Of a DNA stretch of 64,000 bases, positions 41,301 through 51,420 are shown piece by piece. The DNA comes from Sipunculus nudus (lineage: Eukaryota; Annelida; Sipuncula; Golfingiida; Sipunculidae). Both the position numbers and the translations under genes were made by a program. How positions within the stretch are numbered: the stretch's first letter is position 1; each line of letters opens with the position of its first letter. A model generated the notes under the pieces. The model was not told the origin of the DNA, did no database searches, and worked only from the letters and a program-made list of their open reading frames with translations. The stretch spans positions 16,949,676-17,013,675 of the forward strand of contig CM049311.1 in the NCBI GenBank assembly GCA_026874595.1. Reading direction: 5' to 3'.

Positions 41301-42504
41301 TGTGAGCTCATGGTTGTGACTTCACCGTGGTGTCACATTTTTGACGTCATCCTGTGATATCACTGTGAACTCACTGTTACGTAACAGACATGAACTTACG
41401 CCATGATATCACTGTGAGTTCATGGTTGTGAATTCACCATGCTGTCACATTTTTGACGTCACTCTGTGATATCACTGTGAACTCACTATTGTATAACAGA
41501 CATGAACTCATGCCATGATATTACTGTGAGCTCACGGTTGTGAATTCACCGTGGTGTCACATTTTTGATGTCATCCTGTGATAACACTGTGAACTCACTA
41601 TTGTGTAACAGACATGAACTCATGCCATGATATCCCTGTGAGTCCATGGTTGTGAATTCACCGTGGTGTCACATTTTGGACGTCATCCTGTGATATCACT
41701 GTGAACTCAATGGTCTGTAACAGAAATGAACTCAAGCAATGCTATCATTGTAGACTCATGGTTATGAATTCACTGTGGTGTTACATTTTTAACGTCATCC
41801 TGAGATATCACTGTGAACTCACTGTTGTGTAACAGACATGAACTAGTGCCATGATATCACTTTGAGCTAACAGTTGTAAATTCACAGTGGTGTCACATTT
41901 TTGATGTCATCCTGTAATAACACTGTGAACTCACTATTGTGTAACAGACATGAACTCATGCCATGATATTACTGTGAGCTCACGGTTGTGAATTCACCGT
42001 GGTGTCACATTTTTTTATGTCATCCTATGATATCACTGTGAACTCACTGTTGTGAAACAGATATGAACTCATGCCATGATATCACTGTGAGCTCATGGTT
42101 GTGAATTCACCGTGGTGTCACATTTTTTTAGTCATCCTGTGATATCACTGTGAACTCACTGTTACGTAACAGACATGAACTCACGCCATGATATCACTGT
42201 GAGTTCATGGTTGTGAATTCACCATGCTGTCACATTTTTGACGTCACTCTGTGATGTCACTGTGAACTCACTATTGTATAACAGACATGAACTCATGCCA
42301 TGATATCACTGTGAGTTCATGGTTGTGAATTCACCATGCTGTCACATTTTTTATGTCATCCTGTGATATCACTGTGAACTCACTGTTACGTAACAGACAT
42401 GAACTCACGCCATGATATCACTGTGAGTTCATGGTTGTGAATTCACCATGCTGTCACATTTTTGACGTCACTCTGTGATATCACTGTGAACTCAATGTTG
42501 TGTA

Positions 42505-42615
42505 ACAGACATGAACTCACTGCAGTGACCTAACCATGAGTTCACAGTAGGTTCATAGTTATGAACTCACATCCGTGACTCTCTAATGATATCACAGTGA
42601 TCTCGAGGTTAGCTC
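42505..42615. repeat. Diverged right terminal monomer
   Basis: The last roughly 110 bp abruptly lose the monomer consensus but keep the box vocabulary (TGAACTCA, TGAGTTCA, TGAACTCA, TGATATCA, TAGCTCA). The array then stops at about 42,615 against gag-protease sequence. The right edge decays within one monomer, whereas the left edge takes about 2 kb. Confidence 0.75.
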
Positions 42616-43906
42616 ACGTCTTGACTGGGAAACTTACCTGTCATTTGTTCTTTCTACACCAGTGCGGAACGGATCACGACATTACTGCAACCAGTGTATC
42701 TCAAGACGGAAACAAGCCGGTTGGAAACTACCCCTTTACAAGTGGGCATACCTGAGGGATGGCAATCTGGTCTACCTACCTGGGCTTGACATGAAACATT
42801 CAGTGATTTTTAATCACTCTTTTCTGGCCCAACAGACTCGCTGCTATGCTCGGCATGGACTGTCTGATCAGCTGGCAGACATACACTAGCTTCATGGTGG
42901 TTAGGATCCCGCCTGCTGGAACTTTTCAAATCTTCTTTAACAGCACTGTTCACAAGGCTCACAATAGAATCCATCCCCTGAGCTAACCCTCTAAGTTTCT
43001 GTGGTTCCTTACATCTGAATGACTTATGGCCTAAGCCTCCACAGTTGTAACATATAATCTGCCCTGAAGTGTTTGGACGATTACCAGGATACTCACGTAG
43101 AGGATTGTCTGGTTTTGACCTATTTGTCTCAGATGGTCTAGTATTTGCAGTTTTGTCAACATGTTTTGCTCCTGGTTTAAGGAAAGAAGCAGATTTGCTG
43201 AATGAAGCAAAACTGTACTGCCAATGAGCCTCAACATATCGCTCTGCTATATATATCATAGAATCAATGCTAGAACACTAACGTTCACGAAGGAAAAGAA
43301 AGAGTTTTTTGCTGCATGCATTTAAGAACTGTTCCCTAAGCAATATATCAACGAGGCTTTCAATGGTGTGTTCAATTTTTGACAACTTAATCCAGTTCTG
43401 TAAAAAGTCACTAATCCTCGCAACAAATTGACATGGTGACTCAAATTTTTCGGGCCTACATGTACGGAATTTGATTCTGTACCCCTCTTGTGTCATCTGA
43501 TATATTTTGAGAAGGGCCAATTTAAGTTGATCATAATTCAATGCATCTTGTGGTGGCAATTGTGAAAATACCTCAAGTGACTTACCTTTGAGAAGTGTAC
43601 TAAGGCGGAGGGCCCAGTCTGATTTCGCCCGTTTCTGACCTGCTGCATAACGTTCAAAGAGTTCGAGGTAAGCATCTAGACTATCAGGATGCTCCTCGAA
43701 CGCTTGCATTTTCAGAGATGGTATACCTGAACTATGAATCTGTTCACGTGTTTCGGGAGGGGCATTTTCTGCTAACTGTGCCTTTAGTTTCAAAACTTCA
43801 AGTTCATGGGTCTGATCATGTTCTTTAGCCAATGCAGCCCTTTCTATAGCTCTATCTTCACGAGCAATGTCACCTAAATGTCACCTATACGTTGACCATT
43901 TTCCAT
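42616..43906 (-). pseudogene. gag-pro: Ty3/gypsy-type gag-protease remnant
   Basis: On the minus strand a likely start codon lies at 43,906. A charged N-terminal region is followed by a gag core containing SLDAYLELFERYA, then a CCHC zinc knuckle CYNCGGLGHKSFRC (C-X2-C-X4-H-X4-C, near 43,020-43,060) typical of nucleic-acid-binding Gag. Downstream in the same frame is the beginning of a retroviral-type aspartic protease. It is inactive several ways: an 11-bp tandem duplication (43,866-43,887) shifts the frame; TAG stops occur at 43,278-43,280 and 42,654-42,656; a TAA lies at 42,810-42,812 between gag and protease; and the catalytic Asp-Thr-Gly reads Tyr-Thr-Gly (42,690-42,698). The rest of the protease and all of RT, RNase H and integrase are missing, cut at the satellite junction. 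Family assignment rests on recognising the gag core plus the protease motif. Confidence 0.85.
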
Positions 43907-44171
43907 AGAAAGACTTAACGTATCACAACATGCGTTCTCCCTGATCCCTAAACTGAAGGAAACGGCCAAAACCCTGTACCCTGTACCTAAGAACAATTTT
44001 TTTTGGATAGATGTCTTTGCAAAATATATATATTGATATTTCAAAGCATGCATATGGTCAACATTATAAAATGCCCATCCTGGCACGCTCGCTAATGTCA
44101 AGGTCAGACTGGGTCGGACCGTGCCCAGAATTCTTTCAGCATGGACACATATGACCAGACACATACACATA

Positions 44172-44182
44172 CTCTGATACCA
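44172..44182 (-). other. Putative retrotransposon primer-binding site
   Basis: On the minus strand this reads TGGTATCAGAG, the classic primer-binding sequence complementary to the 3' end of an initiator-Met-type tRNA in many LTR retrotransposons. It lies about 265 bp upstream of the gag start, the right place and orientation. The 5' LTR should therefore occupy the sequence just above 44,190, but with no second LTR I cannot set its limits. Confidence 0.6.
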
Positions 44183-44189
44183 AACGTCT

Positions 44190-45896
44190 TGGAGAATATA
44201 ACAATAAATTATTAACTATATACAAGAAAGGTATATATAAATGCTGAGTGGCATATAGTCCAAGTTAAGCTAGAATGTTCATAATTGTCCAAAATAATTA
44301 AAAAAAAACGGACATCAGAAGAGACATTCCTCAAATATGTCACCAAGTAGGGGAAGATTTGCGCTCTAGTGGCAGCTCTCTATGGGGCACATGTACCAAG
44401 GCTCATGCCTATAAAACAAAGAAATGCGTTTTTTTACTAGAATGAAGAGAAACAATGAAACACAGCTCTAGAGAAGGAGAAATGTTATGCCTTTTTATTA
44501 GGATTGACAAAAAAGTACTTATTATAAAACAAAATTTCTAGGAGATTAATAGAAAAATACTCAATGGATTCATTTTGGATTATGGGCTCAACAATCACAA
44601 TAACATTTGGTTTTGTTTTACACAAGTTATACTTAAACTTCACAAAGTTTACTCTGCAGATCACAATAAATGCTCTACTGGTTTGGTGTAAGAACTTATT
44701 AGTGGACACTCACCATGTGTATCCTGCCAGTTCTGCCATACCATCAGGAACCAAAATATAGTTGTACCCATGTGTTCACACACACAGCACCAAACCATCC
44801 TGGGCTGTACTTGGAAGATGGGTCGTTTCAGGCAAATAACAAATAATATTTAAGAGTTCACGAGGTACCTCTATATTCACCTAGTTTCAGTGTTCTCAGA
44901 GTTGGCTTATCATCAGTTTTAGAGAGACCTTCTGCCTTTAAGGCTGTTAGTCATTGTCCAGCTCAATATCACAGGTCTCTCTCCTCTGGAGATCTCTGGC
45001 CAACTGAATTTTCACTGGTCAAGGTTTGCCTCCACAAATTTCCTACCCAATTACCAGTATTGACAGCTAATTGTGGTCTTTTAAAAGTTACTGTAACAAC
45101 ACAGGCTTATTCACAAAGCTTTACAATAGGGACCAGAACAGAACACTCACTAAATGAAGGTTCTGCCTGAATGAATTCTAAAGGGGAATTCCCCGGGTAT
45201 TGCTTAAGGAAAAAAAAAAGGAGTTGGGGGTCTGAAAGGCCGTTTGACATCAAGCATGCCACACTGTTTCAAAACAAAACCTGAAAAGGTGTCCAGCCAC
45301 TAGGCACTTTGTGACATTCATGATAGATATATTTTCAATATTTCAGAATATAAGACGAAACCACAGCTGAGAAACTGACAGAATTACTGTCATTTGACAT
45401 CTAAAAAATAAAATAAAAAAGTGTCAGATAATGGGGGTTTTGTATCATTTTTTAATAATTCTTTGGTAAACCAACAAACCCGATGGCTCAGAGGATAGAC
45501 GAGGCAGTGACCTAATTTTAGGTTTCCAAGGAGATTTGTATTAACCCCTTGGATGTTCTCTTAGAAGTTAAAGGACGGCCGAATGGATGGAGGCGGGCCT
45601 GACGGACAAAGGATAAAACGCTATTGCTATGCTTCAGTAGACTTTGAAATAAGCTGAGCTAAAAAAAAGTAAAAGCAAATGAAACAAGCTTCATGTATCA
45701 ATTTAATTACAAAATATGAAATTTATATCTCGAATATTTTATAGCCATAAGCTCTTACATTCTTAAAAGGACAACGTTTATAGCAAAAGTTGTCATTATA
45801 TGTGTATGTTTTTACCGCAAAAATAATAATCGCTTAAATGGATCAGTGTAGATGAATGGTGAATGGCCTTTGTAGTTATCTGCGCAGATTAATATC
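44190..45896. other. No gene seen; may include a solitary 5' LTR
   Basis: By position, sequence just above 44,190 should be the 5' LTR of the gag remnant, but no partner LTR is present in the window, so it cannot be confirmed. A 12-bp palindrome GGGGAATTCCCC lies at 45,183-45,194 (NF-kB-like consensus, probably chance). Short open frames here have no recognisable similarity. Confidence 0.5.
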
Positions 45897-45901
45897 CTCG
45901 T

Positions 45902-46113
45902 GAGGGATGGATCCAGGATTTAGGAAAAGTGATAGTGATAAACCTAGTGACAAACCTGAAAAAATGTCCTCAGGTACGGTAAAGGGGATCAAGCCGCAAA
46001 GAAATAGTCTGAAACAAATGTAAAAGGTTGCGGCGGCGTAAAATTGTTTGTCTGTATGTATGGGGGGGGGGGGGTTCTGGGCCCCCCTCAATCCCCCTCT
46101 GGATCCGCTCCTG
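45902..46113. mobile_element. Possible 212-bp MITE
   Basis: The left end GAGGGATGGATCCAGGATTT and the reverse complement of the right end, CAGGAGCGGATCCAGAGGG, share AGG...GGATCCAG as an imperfect TIR. Both sides are flanked by CTCGT (45,897-45,901 and 46,114-46,118), a possible 5-bp target duplication. A G-run of about 14 lies just inside the right end. It is too short to code, and the TIR is short and imperfect. Confidence 0.45.
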
Positions 46114-46290
46114 CTCGTATAAAATTTTAAAAGTGCCACATATGTATTGTGGATTACTGCTTAGAAACAAAACTGCCCCTTAGTAAATGTTGCTATTCAG
46201 TTTTGGGAACCCATGACCCATGATATATAACCTAGATTTGTGTCCAAAAATCAAAACGAAAAGAAAATAAATTCACATCTTTACAAAAAG

Positions 46291-47343
46291 CACTAAAAGC
46301 CTTTCAGCCTGACTTCAAGCCCCATACCATTTAACATTCCCTGACTTTTCCCTGTTACCCTTATTAACACAGACTTTCAAGACGTGTCATAACTTTCATT
46401 AACTTTTCCATGACCATATACTTTTCCTCGACGTATCCCTGATCGCAGGGAACCCTGTTTTCGCAGCAGGAATGTATAATAGTAGAGTGCATACGGCCGG
46501 GAGTCGTTAACACTCATACAATTAAAGTGGATAAATGGTTTATGGGTTTTCAAAACTTTAGCGTAGTGCGTATCAATATAGTAAGAGATGCACTGGTAGA
46601 AATCCACGGTTCTATAAGATAAATAGTTTTAAAAAATAAAGCTAATAGGGACTGAATGTTACATATTTAAATCTATGGCTTTCGGTAACGGACTTTTTGA
46701 AGTGGTTCACTTACATAATATGAAAATTAAAAATGAAAATTACTCGTACTAAAATTCTCCAGGAAAACCCATCCCAATAAGAATTATATTATTCAACTTA
46801 CCATAAAACGAAACATGTTTTGGGAAAAGACGCAAGGCATATATAGGGTCTTCGAATTATGAGTGAGAATAATCTTTTCCGTAAAACAATAAAGCACAAA
46901 AGCCTTTCAGCCTGACTTCAAGCCCCATGCCATTAAACATTCCCTGACTTTTCCCTGTTACCCTTATTAACACAGACTTTCAAGACGAGTCATAACGTTC
47001 ATCAACTTTTCAATGACCATATACTTTTTCCTCGACTTATCTCATCGCAGGGAACCCTGTTTTCGCAGCAGGAATGTATTATAGTAGAGTGCTATTTGCA
47101 TGCGGCCGGGGTCATTAACACTCGTACAATCAAAGTGGATAAATGGTTTATGTTTTTTCAAAATATAAAATTTTAAAATCTATACTGATGTCGAATTAAA
47201 CAGTTTCGCCGCCGTCTAGTTAATTGAATTTATGAGTTCAATAAAACTTTAGCTAGGTGCGTATCAATATAATAAGAGATGCACCGGTAGAAAATCCACG
47301 GTTCTTCGAATTATGAGTGAGAATCATCTTTTCCGTAAAACAA
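46291..47343. repeat. Local direct duplication, about 320-410 bp, offset about 613 bp
   Basis: Copy 1 (about 46,291-46,612) and copy 2 (about 46,900-47,302) share long blocks, including CTTTCAGCCTGACTTCAAGC (46,301 and 46,914), TTCGCAGCAGGAATGTAT and GATGCAC(T/C)GGTAGAAA. Copy 2 has roughly 80 extra bases at about 47,162-47,243. A 40-bp tail (TCTTCGAATTATGAGTGAGA) occurs at about 46,850 and again at about 47,303, directly after copy 2. The origin is not recognised. Confidence 0.8.
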
Positions 47344-48134
47344 CATTGGCACGACATCATCATTAACAGAGAGACAACAATAGAACAGATATAAGAATCG
47401 TAAATAGAAGCCATCTACTGTTCAAATAATGTGTAGTAATTATTTAACCATAGCCAAAAGAAAGTATCAGATGACATCACGAAAATTGTTTATTCCAAAA
47501 CACTAGCTCTCGTTTGTATGATTCTTGGCCCTGTGCCAGAAATGGTGCTATCTGTCAAATGAGAGAGGCGTCGCATGTTTAAAATTTCGAGCTGGATGCA
47601 TAAAGCGATGCAATGTTCGTTTGTCCGATTACATTCTTTGTACATTTATAAAAGACAGTTAATGCACCAATGCACTAATGTTCGTTGAGGGTCGGGGTAA
47701 AATGTTCAAAAACACCATTAAATTAAGCAGGTTATCAGAAACACCATTACATTTTTTTATATACCACTATGACAAAGAACGATTCCTTTGTTACCGTTTT
47801 AAAAGGCGTCAATTCGTATGCATTTTGTTCTGTCACTCGCAAGGTGAACTAGTGTTACTGTAGCGTGAGAGTGCTTACATATGAGACGTGTACACAATGT
47901 GTACACATGCACACATGACTAATAAGGGGACCCTGGCTGACGTTTGTAGGCACCGAATACAGAATCTAGCTTGTTAATGGCTTCCTTATATGTGTACAGA
48001 TGTACTGTAACTTGTGATCATGTTTCAACGCGAACGAGTCATTTTGAACTTCCTTTTAATGGCTTCCGTTTAAACAACTTCTTTTTACACAACCCCATAA
48101 ATTGGCTGAACTTTTATAAGCATTGTTATTACGG
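47344..48134. other. No gene seen
   Basis: AT-rich sequence with short open frames of no recognisable similarity. Confidence 0.5.
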
Positions 48135-48142
48135 AAAGATAC
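48135..48142. repeat. Target-site duplication, left
   Basis: AAAGATAC, identical to 50,236-50,243. Confidence 0.9.
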
Positions 48143-50235
48143 CAGAGTTGGGTCCAAAAGTACTCGTACTCATAGTACTCGTACTCATGAGTACTTTTAC
48201 TTTTTTAGTACTCAGTACTCGTACTAGAGTACTTTTTTAAATCACAAAAGTACTCGCACTTGTACTCGAGTACTTTGAAAGTACTCGGTACTCATATGAG
48301 TAATCCATGAGTACTTTTGGGTATTTCATATATCATTATAATTTCTAAATAAACTTTACACTCAATTTATAAAATTAGTAATAGTTTATTATAATATATG
48401 AAGGTAAGATACTATATATAATATATAATATATATAATACCATATATAATAGTACTTATGTTACTATAACTGAACCTGTTACAGCATTTTCGCATCGATT
48501 ACTACTACTATTACTATGCTTCTATTACTTATACTACTACTTTTATTAAATATAAAATATAAATTGAACTATTCATGGGTACATGTGTACAGCATTATAT
48601 ATTTCCAGCAAGATAAGTACAACATAGTATTCAATAAAACATTAAATCAGCAAATTTATACTGAGTTACATTTTAAGAGAAAAATTCTAATTATATTTTT
48701 TATAAATAATAATATTCCCAAAATAAAAAAGTAAAGGTTTGCCACAATTCAATTGAATTAAATATACTCAGAACCTGTTCATCATAACATAAACTCCACA
48801 GTGCTCTGGGGTCTGGGCTAATCAAGCTTGAATTGATTTATATACTAGTATGTAACTAAACGTGATTGTAGGTTTAGCAGATTTTCAGTGGGATTTGCAG
48901 TCTTTGATCAGCTCTGTTCACAGTCTATGGCACAACTGAATAACTCATGAAAAGCTGTGACTATCAGACCATACACTCCGTAGCTACTACAACATAGGCT
49001 GCAGCATCACATTCTACTGTCAGCTGACAATAACTTGCCAAGCATAATGTGTACACTCACAAAGGACTTCTCCAGTGTTTAATGACCAAGCCTACTTAAT
49101 GAATCAACAAAGAGATCCTGGGGTTTACCTCAAGCCAAAGACTTCTGTCCAGTGCCCAATGGACCATGAAAGCACCCAGCATTAACTACTAGTAATCACC
49201 CTACACTGGGGTCTTAACTGTGCTCTATCAACCTATTCAAACAAACATTCAATTCATCAGAAGTGTTAGCCCAGGGTTGTAATTCTATTACCTGGGGTAC
49301 TATTACTATTACTAGTTCAAATTTCTTTTCTATTAATAGTAATATTACTCTTACTTACTTTGAAAACCTATAATATTCTATTAATATTACGTATTACTAT
49401 CACCATTCCTTGTTGTAATATGCCACTAACATAACTGTTGTTAATACTCATAAATTATTATACATGAAGAATGACACAGTCAGTCTGACAGACATGTTGT
49501 TTTGTACTGTTTTCACATATACCAGTTGTCATTTAATATCTTCAATAGGCTACAGGCTAATATCATTCATAAGTTGATATTATATAAATAATAACATGGT
49601 TATCATTATTGTTATTGTTATCATTGTTATTATTATATGATAACACATGGTTAACATATGGTTATATGCTTTATACAAAATCAGTGAGATTTCCTTTAAC
49701 AATATAACATTTATATATCAAATTTAAATAACTTTTAATGTTTAAGTTTCTGAACATTTCCACCAGTATTTGGAATTTGCATAATACACCATTAAGTGAA
49801 TTGTATATCTTTTCCTGGATAAGAAATACATTTTTTAGAACCCACGAGACCAGATGTTTTTAAAATGCAACCGTCTACTATAATAAGTTAATGCTTTGAT
49901 ATAGTGTATATGGCCTGTTTATAAGCCCTAGAGCTTGCATTTCGCTTCAGTATTTTGATTAAGCATAACATAACTTTGTATATATTTTATATTTTGTCTT
50001 GGATTTTCATTAAAAAAATTGGAACTTTGTGAGTCTATATTAACTTAATAACATTTTTAAACAAGTTGGGTTACAAAAAGTACTCATTAAAGTAATCATG
50101 AGTGCATTTTGAATACTCGGTACTCGAACTTGAGTACTTTTGAAAAGTGCAAAGTACTCATATTTGTACTCGAGTACTTTTAAAGTACTCAGTACTCGTA
50201 CGCGAGTACTTTAAAGATACTCGGACCGAACTCTG
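48143..50235. mobile_element. hAT-type non-autonomous DNA transposon, 2,093 bp
   Basis: A perfect 8-bp target duplication AAAGATAC flanks the element (48,135-48,142 and 50,236-50,243). The ends are inverted: CAGAGTTGGGTCC on the left, CAGAGTTCGGTCC as the reverse complement of the right. The next roughly 170 bp on each side are packed with AGTACTCG / CGAGTACT words forming overlapping palindromes. An 8-bp duplication and a CAG-AG terminus are hallmarks of the hAT superfamily. The interior (48,345-50,070) is AT-rich with no transposase or BED zinc-finger frame, so it would need a helper enzyme. The perfect duplication suggests fairly recent insertion. Confidence 0.9.
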
Positions 50236-50243
50236 AAAGATAC
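50236..50243. repeat. Target-site duplication, right
   Basis: AAAGATAC, identical to 48,135-48,142. Confidence 0.9.
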
Positions 50244-50889
50244 ACATGTAAGGTATAAAAAGCGGAATACCTGAAAAAAAAACTAATAAAAATGTTTCAA
50301 CAAAAACCTTCACCACCCTCTGAAGGAGTAAAATTCCTTAAGAGGCGTTATAATGGATATTGGAATAAAAAGGGATTAAAATGGGCCTGCGCGAAATGCA
50401 CAAAACCTGGGCCCTGACATGACATGCCCTGCGCCAAGTGAGCTTAATTGAAGGAAACCCCAAAACGCCTCCAGATAAAGCATGTTTTGCGTGAAGGCCA
50501 TTAAAGCAAAGAAGAAAGAGAGGCACTTGAGAAGACAAATATTAAAATCATGTAGCGGTAGCTTTATCGTATTTGACGTTATAAGCGCCCTCCCGTAAAA
50601 AGCCCACCACCCCCCCCCCCCCCCCCTCGGATTTGGGAGGAGATCACATTAAGAAAACTAAGGGATGAGCCATCCTGACCTCGTTTTTCTTCCTAACCAA
50701 TATAAAGTGAGGCATCGTAATGCTTTCGATTCACTCCGCCAAGCTTAAAATTTACCGCGTTTGTTTTTTTTTTCTATATCCATCACGCTTATAATAATAT
50801 CGTCCTTCATAATAATGATTTTAGTTGCACATTACAGAATCAGTGGTCTAGAATAAGTGTCATAGATTACATTGACTGTGTCCATGAAG

Positions 50890-51420
50890 GCCAACCTTGC
50901 AGTTGGCAATGATCGGGTGACCTAAATTCAGGTACGAATGTGGATGTTTCATACAATGAAATATATTTTCTTGGTGTTTTTTTATTTCTTTTAATTTATG
51001 TTTTCTGTAAAATAAGATTAATAAAACTATAAAGACGAATTTTGTCCATATGCGGGCTTAAAGCCGCCACAACCCTGTTGTGTATAAGGCCCATCCCCTA
51101 ACGATGTAATCCGGGTGGAATTCAGGTACGCCAATGGATGTTTCATAAAATAAAAATATATATTTACTTGGTGTTTGTTATTTCTCGTAATTTATATAGT
51201 CTCCTTGTGAAATAATATTAATTAAAAAATACAGAAGTATTTTGCCCATATACCGGTTTGAATGACCGACCAACGCGGCTGTGTCGTGCAAGGTATTTCC
51301 CCTGACGATGATAATACTCATGGTATTCAGGTACGTATGTGGATGTATCGTTCAATAAAATATATTTCCTTGGTGTTTGTAATTTCTCATAATTAATATG
51401 TTCTCTCATAAATGATAGTA
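50890..51420. repeat. Tandem repeat, about 194-205 bp, 2.5 copies
   Basis: The block TTCAGGTACG starts at 50,927, 51,121 and 51,326. Each is followed by TGGATGTTTCAT-like, TTGGTGTTTGT, ATTTCT(C/T) and (in the first two copies) CCATAT blocks, and preceded by a CCCCTAACGATG-like block in the later copies. Copies are diverged. A C-run of about 20 lies just upstream at 50,606-50,626. Confidence 0.8.

Larger units (their letters stand above)
7243..42615. repeat. 35-kb satellite array of 112-bp palindrome-rich monomers
   Basis: About 315 head-to-tail monomers with a modal length of 112 bp. Each carries in order (monomer numbering from GTGTCACA): TGACGTCA 13-20, TGATATCA 26-33, TGAACTCA 37-44, TTACGTAA 48-55, TGAACTCA 62-69, TGATATCA 75-82, TGAGCTCA 86-93, TGAATTCA 100-107, and TGGTGTCA across the junction. 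Spacers are 3, 5 or 6 bp, often CTG. Halves 13-61 (49 bp) and 62-124 (63 bp) share box order and spacing, so the monomer is an old dimer with one extra 14-bp box in the second half. At least nine monomer subtypes recur in fixed order as higher-order repeats. Stops occur in every frame, so it is not coding. Left copies are diverged and right copies nearly identical. Assembly may have collapsed or expanded copies. Confidence 0.97.

Noticed and set aside
7243-42615. CRISPR array
   Set aside because: Units are contiguous 112-bp monomers with no unique spacers, and the surrounding genes and introns are eukaryotic.
7243-42615. Calling the array a centromere
   Set aside because: Higher-order structure is suggestive, but no kinetochore evidence is available from sequence, and a 35-kb array flanked by ordinary DNA could equally be an interstitial satellite.
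42662-42889. Plus-strand 75-codon frame
   Set aside because: It is antisense to the gag-protease remnant, whose minus-strand reading has a zinc knuckle and protease motif.
45183-45194. NF-kB palindrome GGGGAATTCCCC
   Set aside because: A single 12-bp match without any nearby gene or other promoter feature; chance is likely.
48480-49400. A nested TIR element inside the hAT element, from TATTAC-rich ends
   Set aside because: TATTAC/TACTAC words occur on both sides, but I could not align them as inverted ends or find a target duplication.
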